NCBI RefSeq assembly: GCF_023072595.1
Contig: NZ_JALLGK010000011.1
Location: 100,800-164,799, forward strand
Source of the DNA: Streptomyces sp. XM4193
Lineage (GTDB): Bacteria; Actinomycetota; Actinomycetes; Streptomycetales; Streptomycetaceae
Length of the DNA: 64,000 nucleotides
Reading direction: 5' to 3'
Part shown: piece after piece, positions 1 through 8,691 of the stretch
How positions within the stretch are numbered: the stretch's first letter is position 1
Layout of the letters: every line of letters begins with the position of its first letter
Position numbers and translations under genes: made by a program
The notes under the pieces: generated by a model
Database searches by the model: none
The model's input: the letters and a program-made list of their open reading frames with translations, nothing else
Told to the model about the DNA's origin: nothing

Positions 1-2
1 TC

Positions 3-665
3 ACAGAAGAGCGCCCGGCCCCCGAGGGCACGCGGTGGGGCCATCTGACCCCGGAGGCTGCGGGCGCCGAGGAGCTGGCACGGGAGCTCGCCAACGGCTC
101 GGCGGCGGTCAGCGCCGACCTCTCCGTGCCCCGCGCACCGGCCAGGCTGATCGCCGAGGCGACCGAACTGCTCGGCCCACTCGACGTGTTGGTCAACAAC
201 GCGGCGCACTGCGAGAGCCCGGACACCGTCGACTCCCTGACCGCGGAGTCGCTGGAGCGGCACTACCGGGTCAACGTCGTCGCCCCGGCGCTGCTGATCG
301 CCGAGGCGGCGCGACTGCACGACGGCGGGCGCTCGCTGGCCGTCGTCAACCTCTCCACCGACGCTGCCAGGGCCTTTCCCGGTCAGATCGGCTACGGCAC
401 CTCCAAGGCGGCCCTGGAGGCGCTCACCCGTGCCACCGCGCTCGATCTCGCCGGCCGCAACATCCGGGTCAACGCGGTAGCGCCGGGCCCGGTCCAGACA
501 GGGTGGATGGACGGGGAACTCGTCGCCGAGGTCCGCCGCACCGTGCCGCTGGGGCGGCCGGGCGAGCCGGAGGACATCGCCGACGCGGTCGTCTTCCTCG
601 CCTCCCACCAAGCCCGTTGGATCACCGGTCAGGTGCTCCAGGTGGCGGGCGGCCACGCACTGTGA
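3..665 (+). CDS. SDR-family oxidoreductase, 3' part
   Basis: The reading frame is already open at the window edge, so the N-terminus with the Rossmann GxxxGxG motif is missing. What remains shows the short-chain dehydrogenase/reductase fold: a VLVNNAA motif (structural Asn-Asn-Ala) after LGPLD, the catalytic YGTSK (Tyr-x-x-x-Lys) with an upstream Ser-containing NLST strand, and the NAVAPGPVQT segment that closes over the NAD(P) nicotinamide ring. It ends with a typical SDR C-terminus (ITGQVLQVAGGHAL). The substrate cannot be told from the sequence. SDRs of this kind are cytosolic NAD(P)H-dependent oxidoreductases, often FabG-like. A hairpin follows the stop codon, so it is probably not cotranscribed with dxr. 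Confidence 0.85.
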   Translation, partial: TEERPAPEGTRWGHLTPEAAGAEELARELANGSAAVSADLSVPRAPARLIAEATELLGPLDVLVNNAAHCESPDTVDSLTAESLERHYRVNVVAPALLIAEAARLHDGGRSLAVVNLSTDAARAFPGQIGYGTSKAALEALTRATALDLAGRNIRVNAVAPGPVQTGWMDGELVAEVRRTVPLGRPGEPEDIADAVVFLASHQARWITGQVLQVAGGHAL

Positions 666-670
666 GGTGC

Positions 671-695
671 GCGCCGGCTCCGCTCCCGCCGGCGC
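671..695 (+). terminator. Hairpin after SDR gene
   Basis: Perfect 8-bp inverted repeat (671-678 with 688-695) and a 9-nt loop, directly after the SDR stop codon. No U-tract, as usual for streptomycete terminators. Confidence 0.5.
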
Positions 696-1056
696 AGGAC
701 CAGGCGACGTACGGCTCGTCCGTCACCTCCGGCACAGGCGTCCGAGAGGACGTGCGCGCACGCTGTCCGAAAATCATCGCCGTCGCCTCGGCCCGACTGG
801 AGCCCACACCCCCGGGCGGGCCCGCCGCGGAGTCCGGCCGCACCGTGCCCAACTGCGGCGGAACGGCGCCGAGTTGTCCCGGTCGGACCGTGCGCACCGC
901 GGCACCGGGCGGGCGGGGCTCCCGCGTTGCCCGCGAGATTCGGCCGTACTCCCTCAACTCCCGTACGGCGGCAGCCGCCCCCGAGCTCGCGAGGACCGCG
1001 GGGCGCCGCCCGGGTACGTCCATGCGCCGTCCGACTCCCGAACGGGAGAGGCCACA
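696..1056. other. Non-coding gap upstream of dxr
   Basis: About 360 bases with no coding frame I can support; frames that stay open here do so because of high GC and have no ribosome binding site. It should hold the dxr promoter and leader, but I see no convincing -35/-10 pair. The ribosome binding site GGGAGAG lies at 1044-1050, six bases before the dxr start. Confidence 0.5.
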
Positions 1057-2340
1057 ATGGACCCCATGACGGAATCCCCCCAGGCCCTCGCCGACCCGCA
1101 CACCAGCTACCGGTCGGCCCACGGCGACCACGACGGACCGCGTGACCTCGTGATCCTGGGGTCGACCGGCTCGATCGGCACCCAGGCCGTCGACGTGGTG
1201 CTCGCCAACCCCGACCGCTTCCGGGTCACCGGGCTCTCCGCCGCGGGCGGGCGGATCGAGCTGCTGGCCGGACAGGCGCACCGCTTGCAGGTGCGGACCG
1301 TCGCCGTGGCCCAGGAGGACCGGGCCGCGGCTCTCCGCGAGGCGCTCCGCGCGCAGTACGGCGTCGGCGAACCGATCCCCGAGGTGCTGGCCGGACCGGA
1401 CGCCGCCACCGAGCTCGCCGCCTCGCCCTGCCACACCGTGCTCAACGGCATCACCGGTTCCATCGGTCTGCGTCCCACGCTCGCCGCGCTGGAGGCCGGC
1501 CGGGTGCTCGCACTGGCGAACAAGGAGTCGCTGATCGTCGGCGGCCCGCTGGTCAAGGCGCTGGCCGCGCCCGGGCAGATCATCCCGGTCGACTCCGAGC
1601 ACTCCGCGCTCTTCCAGGCGCTGATGGGCGGCACCCGGGCGGAGGTGCGCAAGCTGCTGGTCACCGCTTCCGGCGGCCCGTTCCGCGGCCGGACCCGGGC
1701 GCAGCTCGCCGACGTCACCCCGCAGGAGGCGCTGGCCCACCCGACCTGGCAGATGGGCCCGGTGATCTCGATCAACTCCGCGACCCTGGTGAACAAGGGA
1801 CTCGAGGTCATCGAGGCCCACCTGCTGTACGACATCCCCTTCGAGCGCATCGAGGTCGTGGTCCATCCGCAGTCCGCGGTGCACTCCATGGTCGAGTTCG
1901 ACGACGGCTCGACGCTCGCCCAGTGCGGCCCGCCGGACATGAAGCTGCCGATCGCCCTCGCGCTCGGCTGGCCGGCCCGGGTGCCGGACACCGGGCCGGT
2001 CTTCGACTGGCGCAAGGCGATGAGCTGGGACTTCCTGCCGCTGGACCACAAGGCGTTCCCCTCCGTGTCGCTGGCGGCGCACGTCGGCGGGCTCGGCGGC
2101 ACCGCCCCGGCCGTCTTCAACGCCGCCAACGAGGAGTGTGTTGAAGCCTTCCTCGCCGGACGGCTGCCCTTCACCGCGATCGTGGATACGGTGGCCGCTG
2201 TGGTCGAGGAGCACGGTGTGCCGGACGGAACCGGTCTGACACTCGACGGTGTCCTCGCATCCGAGGAGTGGGCCCGCGCCCGCGCCCGCGAACTGGCGGC
2301 CGAGACCGCCCGAGCACGTACGGCGGAGGCCCGCGCATGA
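1057..2340 (+). CDS. dxr: 1-deoxy-D-xylulose 5-phosphate reductoisomerase
   Basis: Second enzyme of the MEP isoprenoid pathway: converts 1-deoxy-D-xylulose 5-phosphate to 2-C-methyl-D-erythritol 4-phosphate using NADPH and a divalent metal, in the cytosol. The 427-residue product has the NADPH-binding GSTGSIG at residues 35-41, ANKESL, the metal-binding VDSEHSALF segment, the flexible-loop SGGPFR, and the NKGLEVIEAH motif carrying the substrate and metal ligands. An extra ~30-residue N-terminal stretch precedes the core. Start at ATG 1057 is chosen because GGGAGAG sits six bases upstream; ATG 1066 is the alternative. The stop overlaps the start of rip (ATGA), indicating translational coupling. 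ispG, a later enzyme of the same pathway, lies two genes on. Confidence 0.97.
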   Translation: MDPMTESPQALADPHTSYRSAHGDHDGPRDLVILGSTGSIGTQAVDVVLANPDRFRVTGLSAAGGRIELLAGQAHRLQVRTVAVAQEDRAAALREALRAQYGVGEPIPEVLAGPDAATELAASPCHTVLNGITGSIGLRPTLAALEAGRVLALANKESLIVGGPLVKALAAPGQIIPVDSEHSALFQALMGGTRAEVRKLLVTASGGPFRGRTRAQLADVTPQEALAHPTWQMGPVISINSATLVNKGLEVIEAHLLYDIPFERIEVVVHPQSAVHSMVEFDDGSTLAQCGPPDMKLPIALALGWPARVPDTGPVFDWRKAMSWDFLPLDHKAFPSVSLAAHVGGLGGTAPAVFNAANEECVEAFLAGRLPFTAIVDTVAAVVEEHGVPDGTGLTLDGVLASEEWARARARELAAETARARTAEARA

Positions 2341-3641
2341 CCATGTTGATGACCCTGATCGGCGTGGTGGTCTTCGTCGTCGGGCTGCTGTTCTCCATCG
2401 CCTGGCACGAGCTGGGGCACCTCTCCACGGCCAAGCTCTTCGGCATCCGGGTGCCGCAGTACATGGTCGGCTTCGGGCCGACGATCTTCTCCCGGCAGCG
2501 GGGCGAGACCGAGTACGGGATCAAGGCCATCCCGCTCGGCGGCTACATCCGGATGATCGGGATGTTCCCGCCGGGCGACGACGGCAAGATCCGCCAGCGC
2601 TCCACCTCGCCGTTCCGCGGCATGATCGAGGACGCCAGGGCCGCCGCGTACGAGGAGCTCCAACCGGGCGACGAGAAGCGGCTGTTCTACACCCGCAAGC
2701 CGTGGAAGCGGCTGATCGTGATGTTCGCGGGCCCGTTCATGAACCTGATCCTCGCGGTGGTGATCTTCCTCGGGGTGCTGATGACCTTCGGCATCAACAC
2801 CCAGACCACCACCGTCGGGAGCGTCTCGGACTGTGTGATCGAGGCGGGCGCCGAGACCGACACCTGTCCGAAGAACGCCCCGGACACCCCGGCCAAGGCG
2901 GCGGGACTGCGGGCGGGCGACAAGATCGTCTCCTACGACGGCAAGCCGATCACCGAGTGGGGCGCGCTCCAGTCCTCGATCCGCGACTCCTCGGGTCCGG
3001 TCACGCTGGTCGTCGAGCGCGACGGCGAGCGCCGCGAGCTGCAGGCCACCCCGATCGAGAACAAGGTCGCCAAGAGCGACGGCGACGGCGGCTACGTCGA
3101 GGGCGAGTACGTCACGGCCGGATTCCTCGGCTTCGCCCCGGCCTCCGGCATCCAACAGCAGTCCTTCCCGCAGGCCGTGGACCGCATGGGCGACATCATG
3201 GAGAACGGCTTCGAGGCACTGATCGCCCTGCCGTCCAAGGTCCCCGACCTGTGGAACGCGGCCTTCGCCGGCGGTGAGCGGGCGGACGACTCCCCGGTCG
3301 GTGTCGTGGGCGCGGCCAGGGTCGGCGGCGAGATCGTCACCCTGGACATCCCGCCGAGCCAGCGGGTGGCCACGATGCTCTTCCTGGTCGCCGGCTTCAA
3401 CCTGTCCCTGTTCCTCTTCAACATGCTCCCGCTGCTGCCGCTGGACGGCGGACACATGGCGGGAGCGCTCTGGGAGTCGGTGCGCCGCCGGGTCGCCAAG
3501 CTCTTCCGGAGGCCCGACCCCGGCCCGTTCGACGTCGCCAAGCTGATGCCGGTGGCGTACATCGTGGCGGGAGTCTTCGTCTGCTTCACCCTGTTGGTGC
3601 TCGTGGCCGACGTGGTGAATCCGGTCAGACTGGCCGGCTAG
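2337..3641 (+). CDS. rip: Site-2 (M50) membrane metalloprotease, RseP/Rip1-like
   Basis: Intramembrane zinc protease that cleaves substrates within the membrane; relatives process anti-sigma factors (E. coli RseP, M. tuberculosis Rip1). The 434-residue product has the zinc-binding HELGH at residues 24-28 inside the first membrane segment. A second membrane segment and a PDZ-like domain follow (about residues 150-270, with AGLRAGDKIVSYDG). The C-terminal LPLLPLDGGH contains the LDG motif near residue 369 that supplies the third zinc ligand, and a final membrane segment ends the protein. The start codon overlaps the dxr stop by four bases (ATGA), so the two are translationally coupled. The biological substrate cannot be inferred here. 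Confidence 0.93.
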   Translation: MTMLMTLIGVVVFVVGLLFSIAWHELGHLSTAKLFGIRVPQYMVGFGPTIFSRQRGETEYGIKAIPLGGYIRMIGMFPPGDDGKIRQRSTSPFRGMIEDARAAAYEELQPGDEKRLFYTRKPWKRLIVMFAGPFMNLILAVVIFLGVLMTFGINTQTTTVGSVSDCVIEAGAETDTCPKNAPDTPAKAAGLRAGDKIVSYDGKPITEWGALQSSIRDSSGPVTLVVERDGERRELQATPIENKVAKSDGDGGYVEGEYVTAGFLGFAPASGIQQQSFPQAVDRMGDIMENGFEALIALPSKVPDLWNAAFAGGERADDSPVGVVGAARVGGEIVTLDIPPSQRVATMLFLVAGFNLSLFLFNMLPLLPLDGGHMAGALWESVRRRVAKLFRRPDPGPFDVAKLMPVAYIVAGVFVCFTLLVLVADVVNPVRLAG

Positions 3642-3649
3642 GAGCCCGC

Positions 3650-3688
3650 GGGGCGCGGGCAGCGGCCACTCCGGCCGGCCCGCGCCCC
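3650..3688 (+). terminator. Hairpin after rip
   Basis: Perfect 11-bp GC-rich inverted repeat (3650-3660 with 3678-3688), 17-nt loop, nine bases after the rip stop. It suggests that ispG has its own promoter in the remaining ~170 bases. Confidence 0.6.
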
Positions 3689-3856
3689 GGCCCTGCCGCG
3701 CACGACCGAGTGCTCCTCGTGCCCTGCCACGAGCCGGACGCGGGGAGCCGCATCGCACACGGCTCGGCGGATTCGCGTTCAGCCGAGTGCCGTAGTCTCG
3801 TCAGCCGGAGCCCGGCCGATCTCGGGCCCGCGATACACACCTTGGGGTTACGCCTG

Positions 3857-5011
3857 ATGACAGCGATCTCGCTGGGAATGCCGTCCGTACCGATCAAGCT
3901 CGCCGAGCGGCGAGTCAGCCGACAGATCCAGGTGGGGTCCGTCCCCGTCGGCGGGGACGCTCCGATCTCCGTGCAGTCGATGACGACCACCAGAACCTCG
4001 GACATCGGCGCCACGCTCCAACAGATCGCCGAACTCACCGCCTCCGGCTGCCAGATCGTCCGGGTGGCCTGCCCCACACAGGACGACGCCGACGCGCTCC
4101 CGGTCATCGCGCGCAAGTCGCAGATCCCGGTGATCGCCGACATCCACTTCCAGCCGAAGTACGTCTTCGCCGCCATCGACGCCGGCTGTGCGGCGGTGCG
4201 CGTCAACCCGGGGAACATCAAGCAGTTCGACGACAAGGTCAAGGAGATCGCCAAGGCGGCCTCCGACGCCGGCACCCCGATCCGCATCGGGGTCAACGCC
4301 GGTTCCCTGGACCGGCGGCTGCTCCAGAAGTACGGTCGCGCGACCCCCGAGGCGCTGGTGGAGTCCGCGCTCTGGGAGTGCTCCCTCTTCGAGGAGCACG
4401 GCTTCCGGGACATCAAGATCTCTGTCAAGCACAACGACCCGGTCGTCATGGTCAACGCCTACCGGCAGCTCGCGGCGCAGTGCGACTACCCGCTGCACCT
4501 GGGGGTCACCGAGGCCGGGCCCGCCTTCCAGGGCACCATCAAGTCCTCCGTCGCCTTCGGCGCGCTGCTCTCCGAGGGCATCGGCGACACCATCCGGGTC
4601 TCCCTCTCCGCGCCGCCCGCCGAGGAGATCAAGGTCGGCAACCAGATCCTGGAGTCGCTCGGATTGCGCGAGCGCGGACTGGAGATCGTCTCCTGCCCGT
4701 CCTGCGGACGCGCCCAGGTCGACGTCTACAAGCTCGCCGAGGAGGTCACCGCCGGCCTCACCGGCATGGACGTGCCGCTGCGCGTCGCGGTGATGGGCTG
4801 CGTCGTCAACGGCCCCGGCGAGGCCCGTGAGGCCGACCTCGGAGTCGCCTCCGGCAACGGCAAGGGCCAGATCTTCGTCAAGGGCGAGGTCATCAAGACC
4901 GTCCCCGAGTCGAAGATCGTCGAGACCCTGATCGAGGAGGCGATGAAGATCGCCGAGCAGATGGAGAAGGACGGCGCGGCCTCCGGCGAGCCCGAGATCT
5001 CGGTGGGCTGA
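3857..5011 (+). CDS. ispG: 4-hydroxy-3-methylbut-2-en-1-yl diphosphate synthase (GcpE)
   Basis: Sixth enzyme of the MEP pathway: reductively opens 2-C-methyl-D-erythritol 2,4-cyclodiphosphate to HMBPP with a [4Fe-4S] cluster. The 384-residue product shows the N-terminal TIM-barrel signatures (PISVQSMTTT, GCQIVRVACP, VRVNPGNI, IRIGVNAGSLD). The cluster ligands are two Cys in CPSCGR (residues 280 and 283), Cys 315 and Glu 322 in GCVVNGPGEA, equivalent to C270/C273/C305/E312 of the E. coli enzyme. Start ATG 3857 is taken because family similarity begins there; upstream sequence in frame is not conserved-looking. A strong hairpin follows the stop. Confidence 0.97.
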   Translation: MTAISLGMPSVPIKLAERRVSRQIQVGSVPVGGDAPISVQSMTTTRTSDIGATLQQIAELTASGCQIVRVACPTQDDADALPVIARKSQIPVIADIHFQPKYVFAAIDAGCAAVRVNPGNIKQFDDKVKEIAKAASDAGTPIRIGVNAGSLDRRLLQKYGRATPEALVESALWECSLFEEHGFRDIKISVKHNDPVVMVNAYRQLAAQCDYPLHLGVTEAGPAFQGTIKSSVAFGALLSEGIGDTIRVSLSAPPAEEIKVGNQILESLGLRERGLEIVSCPSCGRAQVDVYKLAEEVTAGLTGMDVPLRVAVMGCVVNGPGEAREADLGVASGNGKGQIFVKGEVIKTVPESKIVETLIEEAMKIAEQMEKDGAASGEPEISVG

Positions 5012-5024
5012 CCCGCACCTCGCC

Positions 5025-5053
5025 GGCCGGCCCCGCTCTCCGCGGGGCCGGCC
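5025..5053 (+). terminator. Hairpin after ispG
   Basis: Perfect 12-bp stem (5025-5036 with 5042-5053) with a 5-nt loop, 13 bases after the ispG stop. A second perfect 12-bp inverted repeat follows at 5064-5075/5101-5112 with a 25-nt loop; together they make a double hairpin in the 292-base gap before the next gene. Confidence 0.75.
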
Positions 5054-5303
5054 CGCTCCTCCCGACGGCGCACGGTGTCGGCCCGACCTCCCGGGCCCGG
5101 CCGTGCGCCGTCGGCGTGTGCGCCCGGCCCCGCGGGTGCGCGCAACGGGCGGCGCGCACACGGCGACCGGGAGGCCGGGGCGCCGTGAGGGCGAGTGGGA
5201 GGTGCCGACTCGTGGCTGCGGGGTACAGTCAAAGCCCGTCACGTCGCCCCGCCGCCACCTCGCGTGCCGGACGACCCCTCCAGCGACAAAGGCCCCTCCG
5301 CAC

Positions 5304-6152
5304 GTGCTGACCACCACCTCCATCCGGGCTCTCGACCCCAATGATCTGGACGAGGCGCTGGCCGTGCTGGACCGGGAGCCGGTGAACAACGCGTTCGTCG
5401 CCGCCCGGGTGCACGCCTCGGGCCTGGACCCCTGGAGGCTCGGCGGGGAGATGTGGGGCTGGTACCGCGAGGGCCGGCTGGAGTCGCTGTGCTACGCGGG
5501 CGCCAACCTGGTCCCCATCTGTGCCGGGCCCGAGGCGGTCGTCGCGTTCGCCTCGCGCGCCCGCCGCCAGGGCCGCCGCTCCTCCTCCCTGGTCGGCCCC
5601 GCCGGCCCCACGGCCGCGCTGTGGTCCCTGCTGGAGCCGCACTGGGGCCCCGCCCGCGAGGTGCGCCCGCACCAGCCGCTGATGGTCACCTCCCGGCAGG
5701 CCGAGGAGGTGGAGCCGGACCCGTACGTGCGTCGGGTGCGCAAGGACGAGCTGGAGGACGTGCTCCCGGCCTGCGTCGCAATGTTCACCGAGGAGATCGG
5801 CGTCTCGCCGCTGGAGGGCGGCGACGGCGGCCTGATCTACCAGGCCCGCGTCGCCGAACTCGTCGGCACCGGCAGGGCGTTCGCACGGTTCGAGGACGGC
5901 CGGGTGGTCTTCAAGGCGGAGATCGGGGCCGTGACCCCGAAGGTCTGCCAGATCCAGGGGGTCTGGGTCAGCCCCGAACGCCGCGGCGAGGGCCTGTCGG
6001 AGACGGGCATGGCCGCCGTGCTGCGCTACGCGCTCACCGAGGTCGCCCCGCTCGCCAGCCTGTACGTCAACGACTACAACACCGCGGCCCGCGCCTCCTA
6101 CCGCAGAGTCGGCTTCGAGGAGTCCGGCGCCTTCATGAGTGTGCTGTTCTGA
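5304..6152 (+). CDS. GNAT-family N-acetyltransferase with DUF4081-like N-terminus
   Basis: Predicted acetyl-CoA-dependent N-acetyltransferase of 282 residues. The N-terminal ~130 residues resemble the DUF4081 domain found in actinobacterial GNAT proteins. The C-terminal half carries the GNAT core: VCQIQGVWVSPERRGEGLSE, matching motif A (V-x-P-x-x-R-G-x-G), and a final YVNDYNTAARASYRRVGF strand-helix, matching motif B. The acceptor substrate is unknown. GTG 5304 is the most likely start because the domain begins just after it, but there is no strong ribosome binding site, so an upstream start or a leaderless transcript is possible. The next GNAT gene starts 26 bases after its stop, suggesting an operon. 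Confidence 0.82.
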   Translation: MLTTTSIRALDPNDLDEALAVLDREPVNNAFVAARVHASGLDPWRLGGEMWGWYREGRLESLCYAGANLVPICAGPEAVVAFASRARRQGRRSSSLVGPAGPTAALWSLLEPHWGPAREVRPHQPLMVTSRQAEEVEPDPYVRRVRKDELEDVLPACVAMFTEEIGVSPLEGGDGGLIYQARVAELVGTGRAFARFEDGRVVFKAEIGAVTPKVCQIQGVWVSPERRGEGLSETGMAAVLRYALTEVAPLASLYVNDYNTAARASYRRVGFEESGAFMSVLF

Positions 6153-6178
6153 TCCCCGCGGCAGTAGGCTCTGTGCCC

Positions 6179-6715
6179 ATGCAGTACGAAGTCGCGGTGG
6201 GCCACCTCGACCTGGCCGCACGCGTCGACGAGGCGCTCGCCGTCCAGGCGCTCGCGTTCGGTCTGACCGACGAGGAGATCGCCGTACGGCGGCACATCGT
6301 GCTGCGCCACCTCGCCTTCCCCGGTGCCCGCGCGCTCGGCGCGACGACCTCCGAGGGGCGGCTGGTCGGCTTCGTCTACGGCCTGCCCAACGACAGAAAC
6401 CAGTGGTGGTCGAGCGTCGTCGAGCCGTACCTTCTGCGCAACGGCGCCACCGGCTGGCTCGACCGCTCCTTCACGATCACCGAGCTGCATGTGCACCCCG
6501 CCTTCCAACAGCGCGGTGTCGGGCGGGAGTTGATCACCCGGCTCACGGACGCCGCCGCCGAGCCGCGTTCGCTGCTCTCGGCCGTCGAGGCCGAGAGCCC
6601 GGCCCGCGCCCTCTACCGGCGCCTGGGGTACCGGGATCTGGCGACCGGGGTGAGCTTCCCGAGCGCGGCCACCCCGTACGTCGTCATGGGGGCCGAACTG
6701 CCGCTGCACCGCTGA
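6179..6715 (+). CDS. GNAT-family N-acetyltransferase
   Basis: A 178-residue predicted acetyltransferase. It contains ITELHVHPAFQQRGVGRELI, the acetyl-CoA binding motif A with the R-G-x-G loop, followed by SPARALYRRLGY, motif B. The N-terminal part has RLVGFVYGLP, the strand preceding motif A. Substrate not inferable. ATG 6179 starts 26 bases after the stop of the preceding GNAT gene, with which it is probably cotranscribed. No consensus ribosome binding site precedes it; a short leader between the genes would favour coupled translation. Confidence 0.82.
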   Translation: MQYEVAVGHLDLAARVDEALAVQALAFGLTDEEIAVRRHIVLRHLAFPGARALGATTSEGRLVGFVYGLPNDRNQWWSSVVEPYLLRNGATGWLDRSFTITELHVHPAFQQRGVGRELITRLTDAAAEPRSLLSAVEAESPARALYRRLGYRDLATGVSFPSAATPYVVMGAELPLHR

Positions 6716-6803
6716 ACCGACTACCCTCCAGACCTCACCAGCCCAACCACACGACCCCGTATGCCGCGACTCGCCCCATACGGCCCGCAACAGGAGAAAC
6801 CTC

Positions 6804-8507
6804 ATGGCAGCCCGAGTCCAGCGCCTGTCCCGCTCCATGCTGAAGACGCTGCGCGATGACCCGGCCGACGCGGAGACGCTCAGCCACAAACTGCTCGTAC
6901 GGGCCGGCTACGTACGCCGCACCGCCGCCGGCATCTGGACCTGGCTCCCGCTGGGCAAGCAGGTGCTGGACAACGTGAGCCGCGTCGTCCGCGAGGAGAT
7001 GGACGCCATCGGCGCCCAGGAGGTCCTGCTGCCGGCGCTGCTGCCCAAGGAGCCGTACGAGGCGTCCGGCCGCTACGAGGAGTACGGCCAGCTGCTCTTC
7101 CGCCTCCAGGACCGCAAGGGCGCCGAGCTCGCCCTCGGACCCACGCACGAGGAGATCTTCACCCAGGTCGTCAAGGACCAGTGCACGTCCTACAAGGACA
7201 TGCCGGTGATCCTCTACCAGGTGCAGACGAAGTACCGCGACGAGGCCCGTCCCCGCTCCGGCGTCCTGCGGGGCCGCGAGTTCCTGATGAAGGACTCCTA
7301 CTCCTTCGACGTCTCGGACGAGGAGCTGGCGCAGTCCTACGCCCTGCACCGCGCCGCGTACACCCGCATCTTCGAGCGTCTGGGCCTGGACTACCGCATC
7401 GTCTCGGCTGTCTCCGGCGCCATGGGCGGCTCCGCCTCCGAGGAGTTCCTGGCTCCCGCCGCCGCCGGTGAGGACACCTTCGCCGACTGCCCCAACTGCG
7501 ACTACGCAGCCAACACCGAGGCCGTCACCACGGAGTTGACGACCGTCGAGGGTGCCGACCAGCCCGCGCTGGAGGAGCTGGACACCCCGGACACCCCGAC
7601 GATCGACACGCTCGCCGAGTACCTGAACGTGCCCGCCTCGGCCACGCTGAAGAACCTGCTGGTCAAGGTCGACGGCGAGATCGTGGCGGTCGGCGTGCCC
7701 GGCCACCGCGAGGTCGACCTGGGCAAGCTCGGCGAGCACCTGGCGCCCGCCGAGGTCGAGCTGGTCACCGCCGAGGACTTCGTCGGCCGCCCCGAGCTGG
7801 TGCGCGGCTACGTCGGACCGCAGGGCCTGGCGGAGCACGAGATCCGCTACCTCGCCGACCCGCGCGTCGCCCCCGGCACCAGCTGGGTCACCGGCGCCAA
7901 CAAGGAGGGCAAGCACGCCCGCAACGTGGTCTGCGGCCGTGACTTCACCGTCGACCAGTACCTGGACGTCGTGGTCGTCGAGCCCGGCGACCCCTGCCCC
8001 AAGTGCGGCACCGGACTCAAGCTCGACCGGGCCATCGAGATCGGCCACATCTTCCAGCTCGGCCGCAAGTACGCCGACACCTTCGCGCTCGATGTGCTCG
8101 GGCGCGAGGGCAAGCCGGTCCGGGTGACGATGGGCAGCTACGGCATCGGCGTCTCCCGCGCCGTCGCCGCACTCGCCGAGCAGACCGCGGACGAGCAGGG
8201 CCTGTGCTGGCCCGAGGAGATCGCCCCCGCCGACGTGCACGTGGTGGCGGCCGGCAAGGCCGCCCAGATCGAGCTGGCCGTCGAGCTGGGTGACAAGCTC
8301 GGCGCGGCCGGCGTACGGGTCCTGGTCGACGACCGTCAGGGCGTCTCGCCCGGCGTGAAGTTCACCGACGCCGAGCTGATCGGCGTGCCGCAGATCCTCA
8401 TCGTCGGCCGCGGAGCGCCCAAGGGCCTGGTGGAACTCAAGGACCGCCGCAGCGGCGAGCGCGTCGAACTGTTGGTGGAGGAGGCGATCCAGCGGCTCAC
8501 CCGCTGA
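6804..8507 (+). CDS. proS: Prolyl-tRNA synthetase, bacterial type with editing domain
   Basis: Charges tRNA-Pro with proline in the cytosol. The 567-residue length fits the bacterial (type 1) ProRS. Class II motifs are visible: motif 1 around residues 40-70 (TWLPLGKQVLDNV...), motif 2 with YRDEARPRSGVLRGREFLMKD near residue 145, and motif 3 with MGSYGIGVSRAVAA near residue 445. Between motifs 2 and 3 lies the inserted YbaK-like editing domain (about residues 225-400) that removes Ala-tRNA-Pro, followed by the anticodon-binding domain. Start ATG 6804 is preceded by GGAG at 6793-6796. A convergent terminator follows. Confidence 0.97.
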   Translation: MAARVQRLSRSMLKTLRDDPADAETLSHKLLVRAGYVRRTAAGIWTWLPLGKQVLDNVSRVVREEMDAIGAQEVLLPALLPKEPYEASGRYEEYGQLLFRLQDRKGAELALGPTHEEIFTQVVKDQCTSYKDMPVILYQVQTKYRDEARPRSGVLRGREFLMKDSYSFDVSDEELAQSYALHRAAYTRIFERLGLDYRIVSAVSGAMGGSASEEFLAPAAAGEDTFADCPNCDYAANTEAVTTELTTVEGADQPALEELDTPDTPTIDTLAEYLNVPASATLKNLLVKVDGEIVAVGVPGHREVDLGKLGEHLAPAEVELVTAEDFVGRPELVRGYVGPQGLAEHEIRYLADPRVAPGTSWVTGANKEGKHARNVVCGRDFTVDQYLDVVVVEPGDPCPKCGTGLKLDRAIEIGHIFQLGRKYADTFALDVLGREGKPVRVTMGSYGIGVSRAVAALAEQTADEQGLCWPEEIAPADVHVVAAGKAAQIELAVELGDKLGAAGVRVLVDDRQGVSPGVKFTDAELIGVPQILIVGRGAPKGLVELKDRRSGERVELLVEEAIQRLTR

Positions 8508-8542
8508 TCCGTCGCCGCGCCGCTCTGCCGCACCGCCGTACC

Positions 8543-8581
8543 GCGCTGCCCCGCCGCCCGCACCGGGTCGCGGGGCAGCGC
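8543..8581. terminator. Convergent terminator, proS / APH-like gene
   Basis: Perfect 12-bp inverted repeat (8543-8554 with 8570-8581), 15-nt loop, between two genes pointing towards each other; it can serve both strands. Confidence 0.7.
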
Positions 8582-8691
8582 CGTCCGATGGGAGCGCGGG
8601 GGAGGGCGGTCGGCGGGAGAGGACGCCGCCGGCGCGGCCTCGGCCGCCGGCGGGGCGGGAGCGCCGCGCCCGGTCGTGCGGTCGCGTCGGC

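Noticed and set aside
1107..3758. 883-residue minus-strand frame over dxr and rip
   Set aside because: Overlaps two certain genes and has no recognisable product.
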